Of a stretch of DNA of 64,000 nucleotides, positions 49,023-56,202 are shown piece after piece (the stretch's first letter is position 1; every line of letters begins with the position of its first letter). The stretch lies in NCBI RefSeq assembly GCF_900116805.1, contig NZ_FPBV01000015.1:27319-91318 (forward strand). The letters are read 5' to 3'. The notes beneath the pieces are model-generated. The model was not told the DNA's origin and did no database searches. It was given only the letters and a program-made list of their open reading frames with translations. The DNA comes from Paenalicyclobacillus macrosporangiidus. GTDB taxonomy: Bacteria; Bacillota; Bacilli; Alicyclobacillales; Alicyclobacillaceae. Position numbers and translations under genes: made by a program.

Positions 49023-50582
49023 TTACGCCCCCTGCGCGTGTGCGACGTCAGATACGATCTGGACCTCCAGCGGGCGATCCGCGACATACGCGGCGATGAC
49101 CTGACCGCCAAACGTCTCGTCGAAAAGTCGCTGCACGGATTCGGCGTTGTCCACGTACACGGGCATCGGCTCACCCTTTGCCTGTGCGAGGACGCGGCCG
49201 ATCTCGAGATCGCACCGCACCTTTTCCGAGAACGACAGCAACCGGTAAGGCCGACCCTTCCACGTAATCCTGAACGTCTCGCGGGTCTCGCCGGTTTCCT
49301 TGTTCCTGTCCGTCAAGTGAATGCGGACGTGCTCGAAAAGGCCGTTGAGCTTATCGTGCTGGGCGCGCAGGTACTGGAAGCGGAAATCCTGCAAGGCCTT
49401 CAACTTGCGCTGCAAGCCATCCAGGCGCTGACGTTCGGCTTCTAGTTCTTGCCGCACCCGCTCGATGTTCGCCCGGGCATCCTCATACGTCCGCAAGTTG
49501 GCGACATACGCGACCTCCAGAAAGTGCTCGTCTTTGAGGCGTTTCTCGATCTCTTGGACAAACCGTACCAGTTCGGCATCGGGTGCGGCGGTTTTCGGCA
49601 ACGCTTCAAGTTGCTCGATCTCCGCCTTGACCTGGTTGCCTTCCTGGAACATCTCAGCCAATCTCACCTTGGCCGCCTTCGTCTTTTCAGCCACTTCTCG
49701 GCGGATCTGCTCCACCTTGTCAGGGGGTAATGGTTGCCCGCAGGTGTGGCAGTGGGTGTCCACTCTGGGGAGACTGTCTCGTAATGCACGGAAGTCCCGG
49801 CCCAGCGATTCGCGCCGTTCACGCAGCTCCTTCAAGCGCTGTTGCCGATGCTCGGCTTCCGTCTCGCGCTTGATGAGTTCTCGCTTGGCCGCTTCGTACT
49901 GCTGGCGTTCCTCGTCCGTGACTTGGCTGACAAAGGGCTTCGGTGCTCCCTTCTCAATGGCCGAAAGGTACACACTGCGCTGCCCTTCCAAACGCAGTAC
50001 GGTCTCTTCGCAGGCCTTGATTTCCTGTCGAAGCCGCTGGGCGGCGTAATCGACGGAATCCAGACCCATGACGAAGAGGTCGTTCGCCAGAAGCTCCCGG
50101 TTGTCCAGGCGCATCCGAGCGAGAACCTCATCCTTGGTCACGTCGGGGACACATCGGCTCAAGACGGTTTTGGCGTCCTTCGGCTCCAGACTGCTGAAAT
50201 AGCCCGGAAAAAAGATCGACAGGAACTCCTGTACCGTCCCAAACCAGCCTTCTATTTGACCGGGGGTTGGCTTCCTTCCATTCACCAACTGCACCGAGCC
50301 CTTACTTCCGACCCGTGTGCGCGAGATGGTGACCGGGCGTTTGTGGCTTTTGAGGAGAAATGTTGCGGTGACCGCCATGCTCTTGGCACCCAGGCGCATC
50401 AGGCTTTCGTCCTGCTTGGTCTTGCCGTAGATGTTGGTGCCCCACAGACACCACACGACAGCTTCGGCCAGCGTGGACTTGCCCGCGCCGTTGTGCCCGT
50501 ACACGGTGGTTACGTCGCCGAAGGTGAACTCGGCGCGTTCAAAGCAGCGGAAGTTCTCCAAGACGAGCGCTTGGAGTTTCAT
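49023..50582 (-). CDS. SbcC/Rad50-like ATPase with zinc hook (519 aa)
   Basis: Walker A YGHNGAGKSTLAEAV (near 29-43). Two coiled-coil arms flank the hook CHTCGQPL (near 277). The signature-type LLSFSEKVRCDLEIG and Walker B-like PVYVDNAES close the nucleotide site; the catalytic Glu is shifted or replaced by Asn. It is about half the length of SbcC. No SbcD-type nuclease is beside it, as in related phage and plasmid proteins. DNA-end or recombination role inferred. Confidence 0.85.
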   Translation of the reverse strand: MKLQALVLENFRCFERAEFTFGDVTTVYGHNGAGKSTLAEAVVWCLWGTNIYGKTKQDESLMRLGAKSMAVTATFLLKSHKRPVTISRTRVGSKGSVQLVNGRKPTPGQIEGWFGTVQEFLSIFFPGYFSSLEPKDAKTVLSRCVPDVTKDEVLARMRLDNRELLANDLFVMGLDSVDYAAQRLRQEIKACEETVLRLEGQRSVYLSAIEKGAPKPFVSQVTDEERQQYEAAKRELIKRETEAEHRQQRLKELRERRESLGRDFRALRDSLPRVDTHCHTCGQPLPPDKVEQIRREVAEKTKAAKVRLAEMFQEGNQVKAEIEQLEALPKTAAPDAELVRFVQEIEKRLKDEHFLEVAYVANLRTYEDARANIERVRQELEAERQRLDGLQRKLKALQDFRFQYLRAQHDKLNGLFEHVRIHLTDRNKETGETRETFRITWKGRPYRLLSFSEKVRCDLEIGRVLAQAKGEPMPVYVDNAESVQRLFDETFGGQVIAAYVADRPLEVQIVSDVAHAQGA

Positions 50583-50594
50583 GGGAATCCCTCC

Positions 50595-50656
50595 CGTGGG
50601 TGTGTTTTGAACACAAGCCCACGGTCGATGCCGGGGCTTGTGTGAAACAGGCCCCG
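50595..50656 (-). promoter_or_regulatory. Four-segment competing hairpins before the SbcC-like gene
   Basis: GTGGGTGTGTT pairs with AACACAAGCCCAC-type sequence (50596-50622). CACAAGCCC (50612-50620) instead pairs with GGGCTTGTG (50634-50642), and GGGGC (50633-50637) with GCCCC (50651-50655). The chain of alternatives resembles a riboswitch or attenuator. Confidence 0.6.
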
Positions 50657-50721
50657 CGCATCATGCGGGATGATGTTCGTTACCGTCCTTCTTGGTTGGG
50701 CCGCGGATGTGTCGAGGCCCG

Positions 50722-51036
50722 TTACCTCGTTGCCCCGAAGAGCCCTTCCTCGCTCAACACTCGGATAAGCTCCTGTTCGGCCGCATCGGCTTCTTCCTCC
50801 GTCTCAAACGGTGACTTGACGCCGATTTGCTCTTTGGCCTCCTCCATCAGTCTCGTCACATCCAACTTGGCGAAGTCCACGGTGATGGCTTTCCGGTCCT
50901 CTACTGGGAACCGTTCCGCGTAGCGATCTGCCACAACGGCCGACATCAGCGGGTATCCGGATATCTCACCATTCTCGACAAACGCCGGAAAGTTGGTGAA
51001 CGTGACCGAGTTAAACTCCATGGTCGTCGTCGTCAT
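50722..51036 (-). CDS. Hypothetical acidic protein (104 aa)
   Basis: ATG with AAAGGACGG 7 nt upstream. Begins MTTTTMEFNSVTFTNFPAFV, then acidic helices (LMEEAKEQIGVKSPFETEEE). No family recognised. A CATCATGCGGGATGATG palindrome lies just downstream of the stop. Confidence 0.58.
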   Translation of the reverse strand: MTTTTMEFNSVTFTNFPAFVENGEISGYPLMSAVVADRYAERFPVEDRKAITVDFAKLDVTRLMEEAKEQIGVKSPFETEEEADAAEQELIRVLSEEGLFGATR

Positions 51037-51115
51037 TTGAGGTCCGTCCTTTCGCATTTCGACCCGTCCCTTCGGTATTCTGCTGTATCAGCATTATATA
51101 CCTTTGGGACGAATC

Positions 51116-51508
51116 TTACTGATTATGCTGGTTATGGCGACTGTGCCGAAGGTCAGTGAGCACCGTAACGACCGAGAAACGGGCCTCCCCTCGGACATTT
51201 GAAATCGCCAGAGCGATTGCCAGCGAAGGTTTCCCTTTCTCAGGGCGACCCACGATTGTAAATACGGGATCTCGATTCTGAAAGGGGTTCTCACCGTATG
51301 GGTACGTGTACGGTGAATGCATTTCGACTGGCTCTCCGTTACGTATGGCCAGTTTGACCACCGCCTCGGGGATACCGCGTTCAACCATGCGACCCTTGGC
51401 ATGGTCGGTGAACTTGACCAGGTTGTGCTCCAGATGCATCTGGAGAACACTCTTCAGTAAGGGCCAGTGCTTTTGATACGCGTTTCCGTTTCCACCTGAG
51501 GTCTCCAT
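51116..51508 (-). CDS. DUF4258-like protein (130 aa)
   Basis: LVKFTDHAKGRMVERGIPEA followed by VVKLAIRNGEPVEMHSPYTY and strands RDPVFTIVGRPEKGKPSLAI fits DUF4258, like the 87-residue protein at 48614. The ATG has no strong ribosome site and lies just behind the hairpins at 51520-51575. C-terminus His/Asn-rich. Confidence 0.62.
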   Translation of the reverse strand: METSGGNGNAYQKHWPLLKSVLQMHLEHNLVKFTDHAKGRMVERGIPEAVVKLAIRNGEPVEMHSPYTYPYGENPFQNRDPVFTIVGRPEKGKPSLAIALAISNVRGEARFSVVTVLTDLRHSRHNQHNQ

Positions 51509-51519
51509 TCAACCGCCCA

Positions 51520-51575
51520 TCGTGCAACACCACCGAGAGGGTTCCCCTCTCGCGTGTTGAACGAGAGGGGGCCTT
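51520..51575 (-). promoter_or_regulatory. Competing hairpins between ssb and the DUF4258-like gene
   Basis: CGAGAGGG (51534-51541) pairs with CCCTCTCG (51545-51552). That in turn pairs with CGAGAGGGG (51562-51570). CAACAC (51525-51530) pairs with GTGTTG (51554-51559). Confidence 0.6.
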
Positions 51576-51595
51576 TCCCTCCTTTCCTGGTGTCG

Positions 51596-52081
51596 TTAAA
51601 AGAGCATGTCGTCGTCCGGGATATCTAGCACGGTGTCGTCCGCAAACGGGTCGTCATCCGCAAACGGATCGTCCTCGAACCGCTTGGACGTTGGTGCCGG
51701 TTTGCCAGGCGCAGACTTGCTCTGCTGAGTGTCTGCGGCCGACGCAGTCTTGCCGTTCGCGTCTGCCCTGTCCAAGAACCGGACAGACTCGGCAATGACT
51801 TCCGACACGCGCACCTTTTGCCCATCGCGATTCTCATACGACCGAATCTGTAATCGACCATCCACCGCAGCCAAACGTCCTTTGTGCAGGTACTGGGCGC
51901 ACAATTCGGCGAGTTTCTGCCAGACAACGATGTTGATGAAATCCGTCTCGCGTTCTCCGGACTGATTCGGGCGTGGCCTGTCCACCGCCAGGGTGAACTT
52001 CGCCACGGCTGTACCGGAGTTGGTGTATCGGAGTTCCGGGTCGGCCGTAAGCCGGCCGATGAGAATGACCCGATTGAGCAC
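51596..52081 (-). CDS. ssb: Single-stranded DNA-binding protein
   Basis: 161 residues; GTG with AAAGGAGATG upstream. The OB fold is at about 1-105 ([57 protein letters not shown]). A disordered linker and an acidic tip ending DIPDDDMLF, a variant of the canonical DDDIPF partner-binding tail, follow. It would coat plasmid ssDNA during replication or transfer. Confidence 0.96.
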   Translation of the reverse strand: MLNRVILIGRLTADPELRYTNSGTAVAKFTLAVDRPRPNQSGERETDFINIVVWQKLAELCAQYLHKGRLAAVDGRLQIRSYENRDGQKVRVSEVIAESVRFLDRADANGKTASAADTQQSKSAPGKPAPTSKRFEDDPFADDDPFADDTVLDIPDDDMLF

Positions 52082-52105
52082 CAGCTCATCTCCTTTCAGG
52101 ACACA

Positions 52106-53173
52106 TCAGGACACAATCGCGAAATCCACGAGTTCCGTGCGGTTTCTCCACTTCTCAGATGGAGCCGTACGGAACCGGATCGCGGTTCCTGCTTTGAGGC
52201 GTTGCAACTGATGGACCAACTTAGGCTCATCCGTGAGGACTTCCACCAGTTTCCCGTCCAACGTGGCCAATTCAGCCCGGGCCACTTCCTTGTTGGACTT
52301 GTTGCGCTTGACCTCCACCTTTGCCACTGCAGCCACGTCGGCGCCATTCATGTCGTCGACATGTGGATCCGGCTGTGGCTCGCCTTCAGTGGTTTCCACG
52401 TCGCTGCCGGCCACGTCCGTGTCCCGAACGATGTTGGCGTCGGTGTACAGGTCCTCTGGCAACTCGTCCTGCGGAATCGGCTCGACGAGCGGTGTCCCCG
52501 TACTGAGCAACGGCATTTGACGCAGAAAGTCGGTCAGCTTCATGTCCTGGATTGCAAGCTCCAGAACGTAAACCGTCTTTGCAATGCCGTCCGGGTTGAC
52601 CACCTTCGGCACAATCCGCAGCTGGAGCGGGATCATGGCGATCCGCCCGCCCGTCAAGGCGCGAATCATCTGGATGGAGCCGTTGAGGTTCGCTGTGGTG
52701 TGATAGCTCGACGTGTCGATCTGCCACACCCCGATACCCGGAACGTCCGGCAGGAAGAACTGCAGCCGTCCGAGTTCCTTGCACTTGTTCTGCTGATAGA
52801 AGGGGCAGTCCTTGTACAGACACGGGATCTGTACGCGATTTCCCTGTCCGTCTGCACGATGCGCGATCTGGCCGTCCCCCTTACAGAACAGCTTGTACTT
52901 CCCGCTTCCGCCCTGGTACGAAGCCAGGTGCTGCGGGAAAAACTGCTCTGGATCGTTGGTGGGGAAAGCGATCGTGATCTCACGCGGCTTGTCTCCATAT
53001 ACGCTGTGGAACGCCTTCGCCGCCGCCTCAGACGTGGATTCGTCCGGCTTAACAACGAAGTAGTCAACAGCCTTGGGATGCTCTTTACCCTTGTCGTTTG
53101 TCGTCCGAAACCCGAGATGGATTTTACCAACCCGGGGGATGCGTACCTCGTCGGACCAGCCTTTGATGGGCAC
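52106..53173 (-). CDS. Gp3-like recombination directionality factor family protein
   Basis: 355 residues from GTG with AAGGAGG 6 nt upstream. The front PIKGWSDEVRIPRVGKIHLG, the middle CLYKDCPFYQQNKCKELG (a Cys cluster, near 121) and GSIQMIRALTGGRIAMIPLQ match the family named after phage phiC31 Gp3, which directs large serine integrases toward excision. No serine integrase is visible here; plasmid members may act in replication instead. The C-terminus is acidic and variable. Confidence 0.72.
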   Translation of the reverse strand: MPIKGWSDEVRIPRVGKIHLGFRTTNDKGKEHPKAVDYFVVKPDESTSEAAAKAFHSVYGDKPREITIAFPTNDPEQFFPQHLASYQGGSGKYKLFCKGDGQIAHRADGQGNRVQIPCLYKDCPFYQQNKCKELGRLQFFLPDVPGIGVWQIDTSSYHTTANLNGSIQMIRALTGGRIAMIPLQLRIVPKVVNPDGIAKTVYVLELAIQDMKLTDFLRQMPLLSTGTPLVEPIPQDELPEDLYTDANIVRDTDVAGSDVETTEGEPQPDPHVDDMNGADVAAVAKVEVKRNKSNKEVARAELATLDGKLVEVLTDEPKLVHQLQRLKAGTAIRFRTAPSEKWRNRTELVDFAIVS

Positions 53174-53190
53174 GGCAATTCCTCCTTCGC

Positions 53191-53733
53191 CTAGCTGACC
53201 GCTCCCCCACATACAGGTTCTGCGTGGGTATGATCAGCTTGGACATCGTTTTCTCCCTCCGCGAGCAGCCTCATCAGTCGTTCGGTTTGCTCGCGCTTGA
53301 ATTTCTCGTGTGCCTGCCACTCACGCCAGATCCAATCAAGCTCAGCCTTGCGACGGCGATGCCATTCAATGGGGTTGACTCCCTTTGGCGCACTCCGTCG
53401 CGGCGTTCTCAAGGTGAACCCGAGTTCCGCCAGCTGCGCTTTGGTCAGGCGCTCAGCGGGGTGCAACAGGCGCTTGGGCCGGCCGTCCTGCGGGTACAGT
53501 TCCGCCTTCGCAGCCTCGAAGCTAATGCCTCGAAGCCACGCGTGGAAAGCAACCACTCCGCCCTTTGCCCCACACTTGTGACAGTAGAACGTGTCTTTGA
53601 CTGCGGACACGTACAGGTGAAAGTCTCGGCCCTGATCTCCGCACACCGGGCAATGGGCCTTGTACTGGCCAGGGCGGGACGTCTTGTACAACACGAGCTG
53701 GTTGCGTTGTGCAACTTCCTCAATGCCGACCAA
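53191..53733 (-). CDS. CHC2-type zinc-finger protein (primase N-terminal domain only)
   Basis: 180 residues from TTG, chosen for GAGGGGGGGATCGGC upstream; an ATG 13 codons earlier lacks a site. KAHCPVCGDQGRDFHLYVSA then TFYCHKCGAKGGVVAFHAW is the DnaG-type CHC2 zinc ribbon (C-x2-C and C-x2-C, near 28-55). It is followed by helical, charged sequence but no TOPRIM catalytic domain. It may recognise initiation sites for a host primase. Confidence 0.78.
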   Translation of the reverse strand: MVGIEEVAQRNQLVLYKTSRPGQYKAHCPVCGDQGRDFHLYVSAVKDTFYCHKCGAKGGVVAFHAWLRGISFEAAKAELYPQDGRPKRLLHPAERLTKAQLAELGFTLRTPRRSAPKGVNPIEWHRRRKAELDWIWREWQAHEKFKREQTERLMRLLAEGENDVQADHTHAEPVCGGAVS

Positions 53734-53790
53734 GCCGATCCCCCCCTCGTGCACGTGCAGTGGCTTGTGCATACCGCATAAGAAGCACTC

Positions 53791-53859
53791 TCAGAGTGTT
53801 TTGGGGTACTTGTCGGTAAGCGTGAGGGGTTCAATGTGAGGATTACTTCGCATTTGCAT
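53791..53859 (-). CDS. Possible micro-ORF (22 aa)
   Basis: ATG after CGGGAGAG encodes MRSNPHIEPLTLTDKYPKTL plus a two-codon alternative start. It lies between the hairpin at 53870-53912 and the CHC2 gene and could be a translated leader. Weak evidence. Confidence 0.3.
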   Translation of the reverse strand: MQMRSNPHIEPLTLTDKYPKTL

Positions 53860-53869
53860 CTCTCCCGAT

Positions 53870-53912
53870 TCTCCCCGCTTGGCCGCCGGGGAGACTGATT
53901 TTTCCCCGCGGC
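53870..53912 (-). promoter_or_regulatory. Competing hairpins before the CHC2 gene
   Basis: TCTCCCC (53870-53876) pairs with GGGGAGA (53888-53894). GCCGCCGGGGA, overlapping the latter, pairs with TCCCCGCGGC (53903-53912). Same logic as the other junctions of the cluster. Confidence 0.6.
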
Positions 53913-53925
53913 TGGGGATCGGGAA

Positions 53926-54000
53926 ATAAAAAGGCAAGCGCTAAAAAAGCATCTCGACACTTGGATTGATCCAAGAATCCAGACGCTTGAAGCGCTTGCC
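53926..54000 (-). terminator. Strong terminator of the structured RNA
   Basis: GGCAAGCGCT (53933-53942) pairs perfectly with AGCGCTTGCC (53991-54000). A second long stem (CTTGGATT/AATCCAAG with flanking pairs) lies inside, and TTTTTATTT follows on the minus strand. Confidence 0.88.
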
Positions 54001-54388
54001 CTTTAACCGCCTTCGGCTTACGCCGTCCAGCGGATTCCCTACCTACATGTTTGCGACTGCCTTCGCCCCGTCACCGGTCGCATTCGGATGATCAACGGGG
54101 GATCCAACATCTGTCCCCGGATACCGTCTCGTTCAGTGAGACCGGCTGCTTCGTATCCGGGTAATCCCATCGACCTGATTGCCAAGGTGGTGATGGGAAG
54201 ATGATAATGCGTCACAGACTAAAGCGACCTCGCAGAGCGCCCCGACTCGACAGTTGCTGGATCGTTACCAGGAAAGTGGCGCGCCTTTCCTTCGCTCACT
54301 TAGTGAGGATCCAGAACTCCGGCACTCACCCGCTTAGGGGCTATTACGTGCCTTCAAACACCTTCTGAGTACAGCGTTATCATATCTC
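53927..54388 (-). ncRNA. Large structured non-coding RNA (about 460 nt), class not recognised
   Basis: Bounded by a promoter and a strong terminator, with no protein frame. Stems (plus coordinates): CTGGATC 54257-54263 with GATCCAG 54308-54314, closing two hairpins (AGGAAAG/CTTTCCT 54270-54291; CTCACT/AGTGAG 54295-54307). CCGGATAC 54117-54124 pairs with GTATCCGG 54153-54160, enclosing GTCTC/GAGAC. CCCATC 54166-54171 pairs with GATGGG 54192-54197, GCGAC 54053-54057 with GTCGC 54077-54081, and CCGC/GCGG spans 54007-54033. Several GAAG/GAAA-type loops occur. I checked RNase P, tmRNA, SRP, 6S and group I/II intron signatures and found none convincing. Confidence 0.75.
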
Positions 54389-54420
54389 AAGATTATTACA
54401 CGCGCAATAGACCTTGACAA
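54379..54420 (-). promoter_or_regulatory. Two overlapping SigA-like promoters of the structured RNA
   Basis: Minus strand TTGTCA, 17 nt, AATAAT (54420 to 54392), and TTGCGC, 17 nt, TATGAT (54407 to 54379). Both would start transcription at about 54372-54388. Confidence 0.65.
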
Positions 54421-54450
54421 AAAATTAGCACCACCTCTTGGCGGTGCTAA
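54419..54450 (-). terminator. Terminator of the S1-domain gene
   Basis: TTAGCACCGCC pairs with GGTGGTGCTAA around a 4-nt loop; TTTTTT follows on the minus strand and overlaps the RNA promoter. Confidence 0.92.
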
Positions 54451-54467
54451 TCACCAGTTGCCTGGCT

Positions 54468-55349
54468 TTAGGCTACTGGTTGAGCAATTACGCCTTCCAC
54501 TGTACCGAGCAGAACCTTTTCCTCCTCGTTACGTCCAGTGATTCGGAGCGACACCCAAGTTCCTGTCCGGAACATTTCTCGCTCACCGCCCCGCCGGAAA
54601 CGCACGCTCACACCATCATGCAGCACTGCGTAGCCGTTGCTTCCACGCACGACGCGAACCTGCCCTACCACGTGGCTGCCGTTGATGTACTTGCCTTTAT
54701 GCAGGTCATACGGATTGTCCATGGCGTCTTTCCGGGATACCACAATGGTCTTTCCTGAGCGTTCTGGCATGATTTTGACTGTGACCATTTCCCCGATTCC
54801 CAACTCACGCGGCTGAACCACGCCAAAATCGACCAAGGACAATGGCAGCCATGTGGAAAATCCACCGACGTCCACAATGTAACCGCGAGGCAACCGCCGG
54901 GCGATCACACCCGTCCAATTCGTGCCTGGAGACATCTTCGGCAGGTTCGCATTTTGCATAGCTTCGCGTGCTCGCCGTCTCGAGAACAACAGCAGAGGCC
55001 GTTCTCCCGTGCCCGGATTAAATCGGTCCGGCATCACCGCGATGAGCCGGTTGTAGTACCGCGGGAACTGTCTCGCGTTTGCAATTCCAGATTCGGACAG
55101 CGGGATATGCCCGATGAGCGGCCCGAACCGAATCATGAGTGCCTCTTCTTCCCGCCACTCTTGTTGGTTGTCTTGTTTGTTGAAGTAATACTTGATCCGT
55201 TCGGACCCAGTGACGAGGGCCTGCACGACAGTGTCATTGCTACGCCACGACATGAACATCATCAGGGCGTGTTCATCGCTGTCGAATTGCTGTGGGTTGA
55301 TTCTTGCTCCTTCCGCAGTAATGTTCAGATACACCGGAATCGCATCCAC
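54468..55349 (-). CDS. S1 RNA-binding domain protein (293 aa)
   Basis: GTG start chosen for GGGAGG 8 nt upstream; GTG six codons earlier is possible. NWTGVIARRLPRGYIVDVGG, FSTWLPLSLVDFG and MVTVKIMPERSGKTIVVSRK (about 140-205) form a canonical S1/OB domain. A second beta-barrel, VVGQVRVVRGSNGYAVLHDG, follows (about 220-293). The N-terminal 130 residues are unassigned. RNA partner unknown; it lies next to the structured RNA gene, which may be more than coincidence. Confidence 0.82.
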   Translation of the reverse strand: MDAIPVYLNITAEGARINPQQFDSDEHALMMFMSWRSNDTVVQALVTGSERIKYYFNKQDNQQEWREEEALMIRFGPLIGHIPLSESGIANARQFPRYYNRLIAVMPDRFNPGTGERPLLLFSRRRAREAMQNANLPKMSPGTNWTGVIARRLPRGYIVDVGGFSTWLPLSLVDFGVVQPRELGIGEMVTVKIMPERSGKTIVVSRKDAMDNPYDLHKGKYINGSHVVGQVRVVRGSNGYAVLHDGVSVRFRRGGEREMFRTGTWVSLRITGRNEEEKVLLGTVEGVIAQPVA

Positions 55350-55368
55350 ATTAACTTCCTCCCTCACC

Positions 55369-55707
55369 TTAGATTTGAAATTTAGCTTCCCACGCTTTCC
55401 CGTTAAATCGGACCCCCAACACTTTCGAGTATCCGAGCCTGGAACAATGGTCCTGTGCCCTGCGAAGAGCCACGTTAGCCAGTTCAGCCAGCTCGTTGGC
55501 CTGTACTCCCATGGGCGGCGGGACTTCGTACAAAACCAGCGTGGCGCGATGTTCCACTATCGGACCATTCATCCTGGACTCCACCCGAACCACAGGCCGC
55601 TTGTGGAGCTTCGCCTGTTTATGGGCCACCACCCTGCGCAAAATCCGAAGTTCCTCCGCTTCGCTCCTCTCCAACTTGTTGGACCGCCCTCCTCTCGTGC
55701 GGTACAC
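55369..55707 (-). CDS. Hypothetical small basic protein (112 aa)
   Basis: Basic N-terminus rich in Arg/Lys/Glu, then MNGPIVEHRATLVLYEVPPP and a final strand GVRFNGKAWEAKF. No family recognised. The GTG start lies only 11 nt from the -10-like GACAAT, so the true start may be a later TTG (55677, GAGAGGAGG upstream). First gene of the S1 operon. Confidence 0.52.
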   Translation of the reverse strand: MYRTRGGRSNKLERSEAEELRILRRVVAHKQAKLHKRPVVRVESRMNGPIVEHRATLVLYEVPPPMGVQANELAELANVALRRAQDHCSRLGYSKVLGVRFNGKAWEAKFQI

Positions 55708-55744
55708 CTACACGGTCATTGTCATGCCGCATGTTCATTCCCGC

Positions 55745-55762
55745 GATGCAAAAATGGCGCAA
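55745..55762 (-). promoter_or_regulatory. Direct-repeat promoter motif, site 8 (S1 operon)
   Basis: Minus strand TGCGCC-ATTTT-TGCATC; GACAAT (55718-55723) begins exactly 21 nt downstream. Confidence 0.65.
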
Positions 55763-55770
55763 CTTTTCGC

Positions 55771-56202
55771 TCACAGGACGTTGGCCCACGCCATGGCCAC
55801 CAGGGTGCTTAACACCATGTAAGGGGCGACCGCCACCCTCAACTTCTTTCTCTTCCGCACCGCCGGCAAAAACCGAATCAGGACGAGTGCGTTAGTCACT
55901 ACGAAAGCGAGCAGCACAACCGCAGGCCCAAAAATCGCCCCAATCACTCCGTATAACAGGGTGTCCCCCCAACCCATGTGAACGCACAGGGAAAGGACCG
56001 TGCCCAAAAGCAGTCCAAGTGCAAGACCAGCGAACGACAACCACAGTCCACGCCAGCCCTCAAACACCACGCCCAACACGAATCCCGCAAGGACTCCGGT
56101 CAACACGATCCACAGCGAAATCGTGTATGTCCTGCGATCCTCTTCGGCGGCGACGAGAAGGACGGTCATGCCTACGAACAGTGTGACAAGGCCCCTAAGC
56201 AT
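55771..56202 (-). CDS. Polytopic membrane protein (143 aa)
   Basis: Four hydrophobic helices (LVTLFVGMTVLLVA, SLWIVLTGVLAGFVLGVVF, WLSFAGLALGLLLGTVLSL, GPAVVLLAFVVTNALVLI) and a basic cytoplasmic RKRKKLR stretch. The ATG overlaps the end of the preceding GT-C-like gene. No family recognised. Confidence 0.68.
   Translation of the reverse strand: MLRGLVTLFVGMTVLLVAAEEDRRTYTISLWIVLTGVLAGFVLGVVFEGWRGLWLSFAGLALGLLLGTVLSLCVHMGWGDTLLYGVIGAIFGPAVVLLAFVVTNALVLIRFLPAVRKRKKLRVAVAPYMVLSTLVAMAWANVL

Noticed and set aside
37400..50500. Many long plus-strand frames opposite the SNF2, methyltransferase, vWA, MoxR, clamp and SbcC-like genes
   Set aside because: They are shadows of GC-rich minus-strand genes, with no ribosome sites and no recognisable domains.
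53927..54388. Group I intron (plus-strand CACAGACTAAAG resembles the R element)
   Set aside because: No matching S element or P/Q pairing was found, the promoter, terminator and long helices fit the minus strand, and there is no interrupted host gene.
53927..54388. RNase P, tmRNA, SRP or 6S RNA
   Set aside because: The conserved cores (GAGGAAAGUCC and ACAGAA of RNase P, tRNA-Ala-like ends of tmRNA, SRP apical loop) are absent and the size fits poorly.
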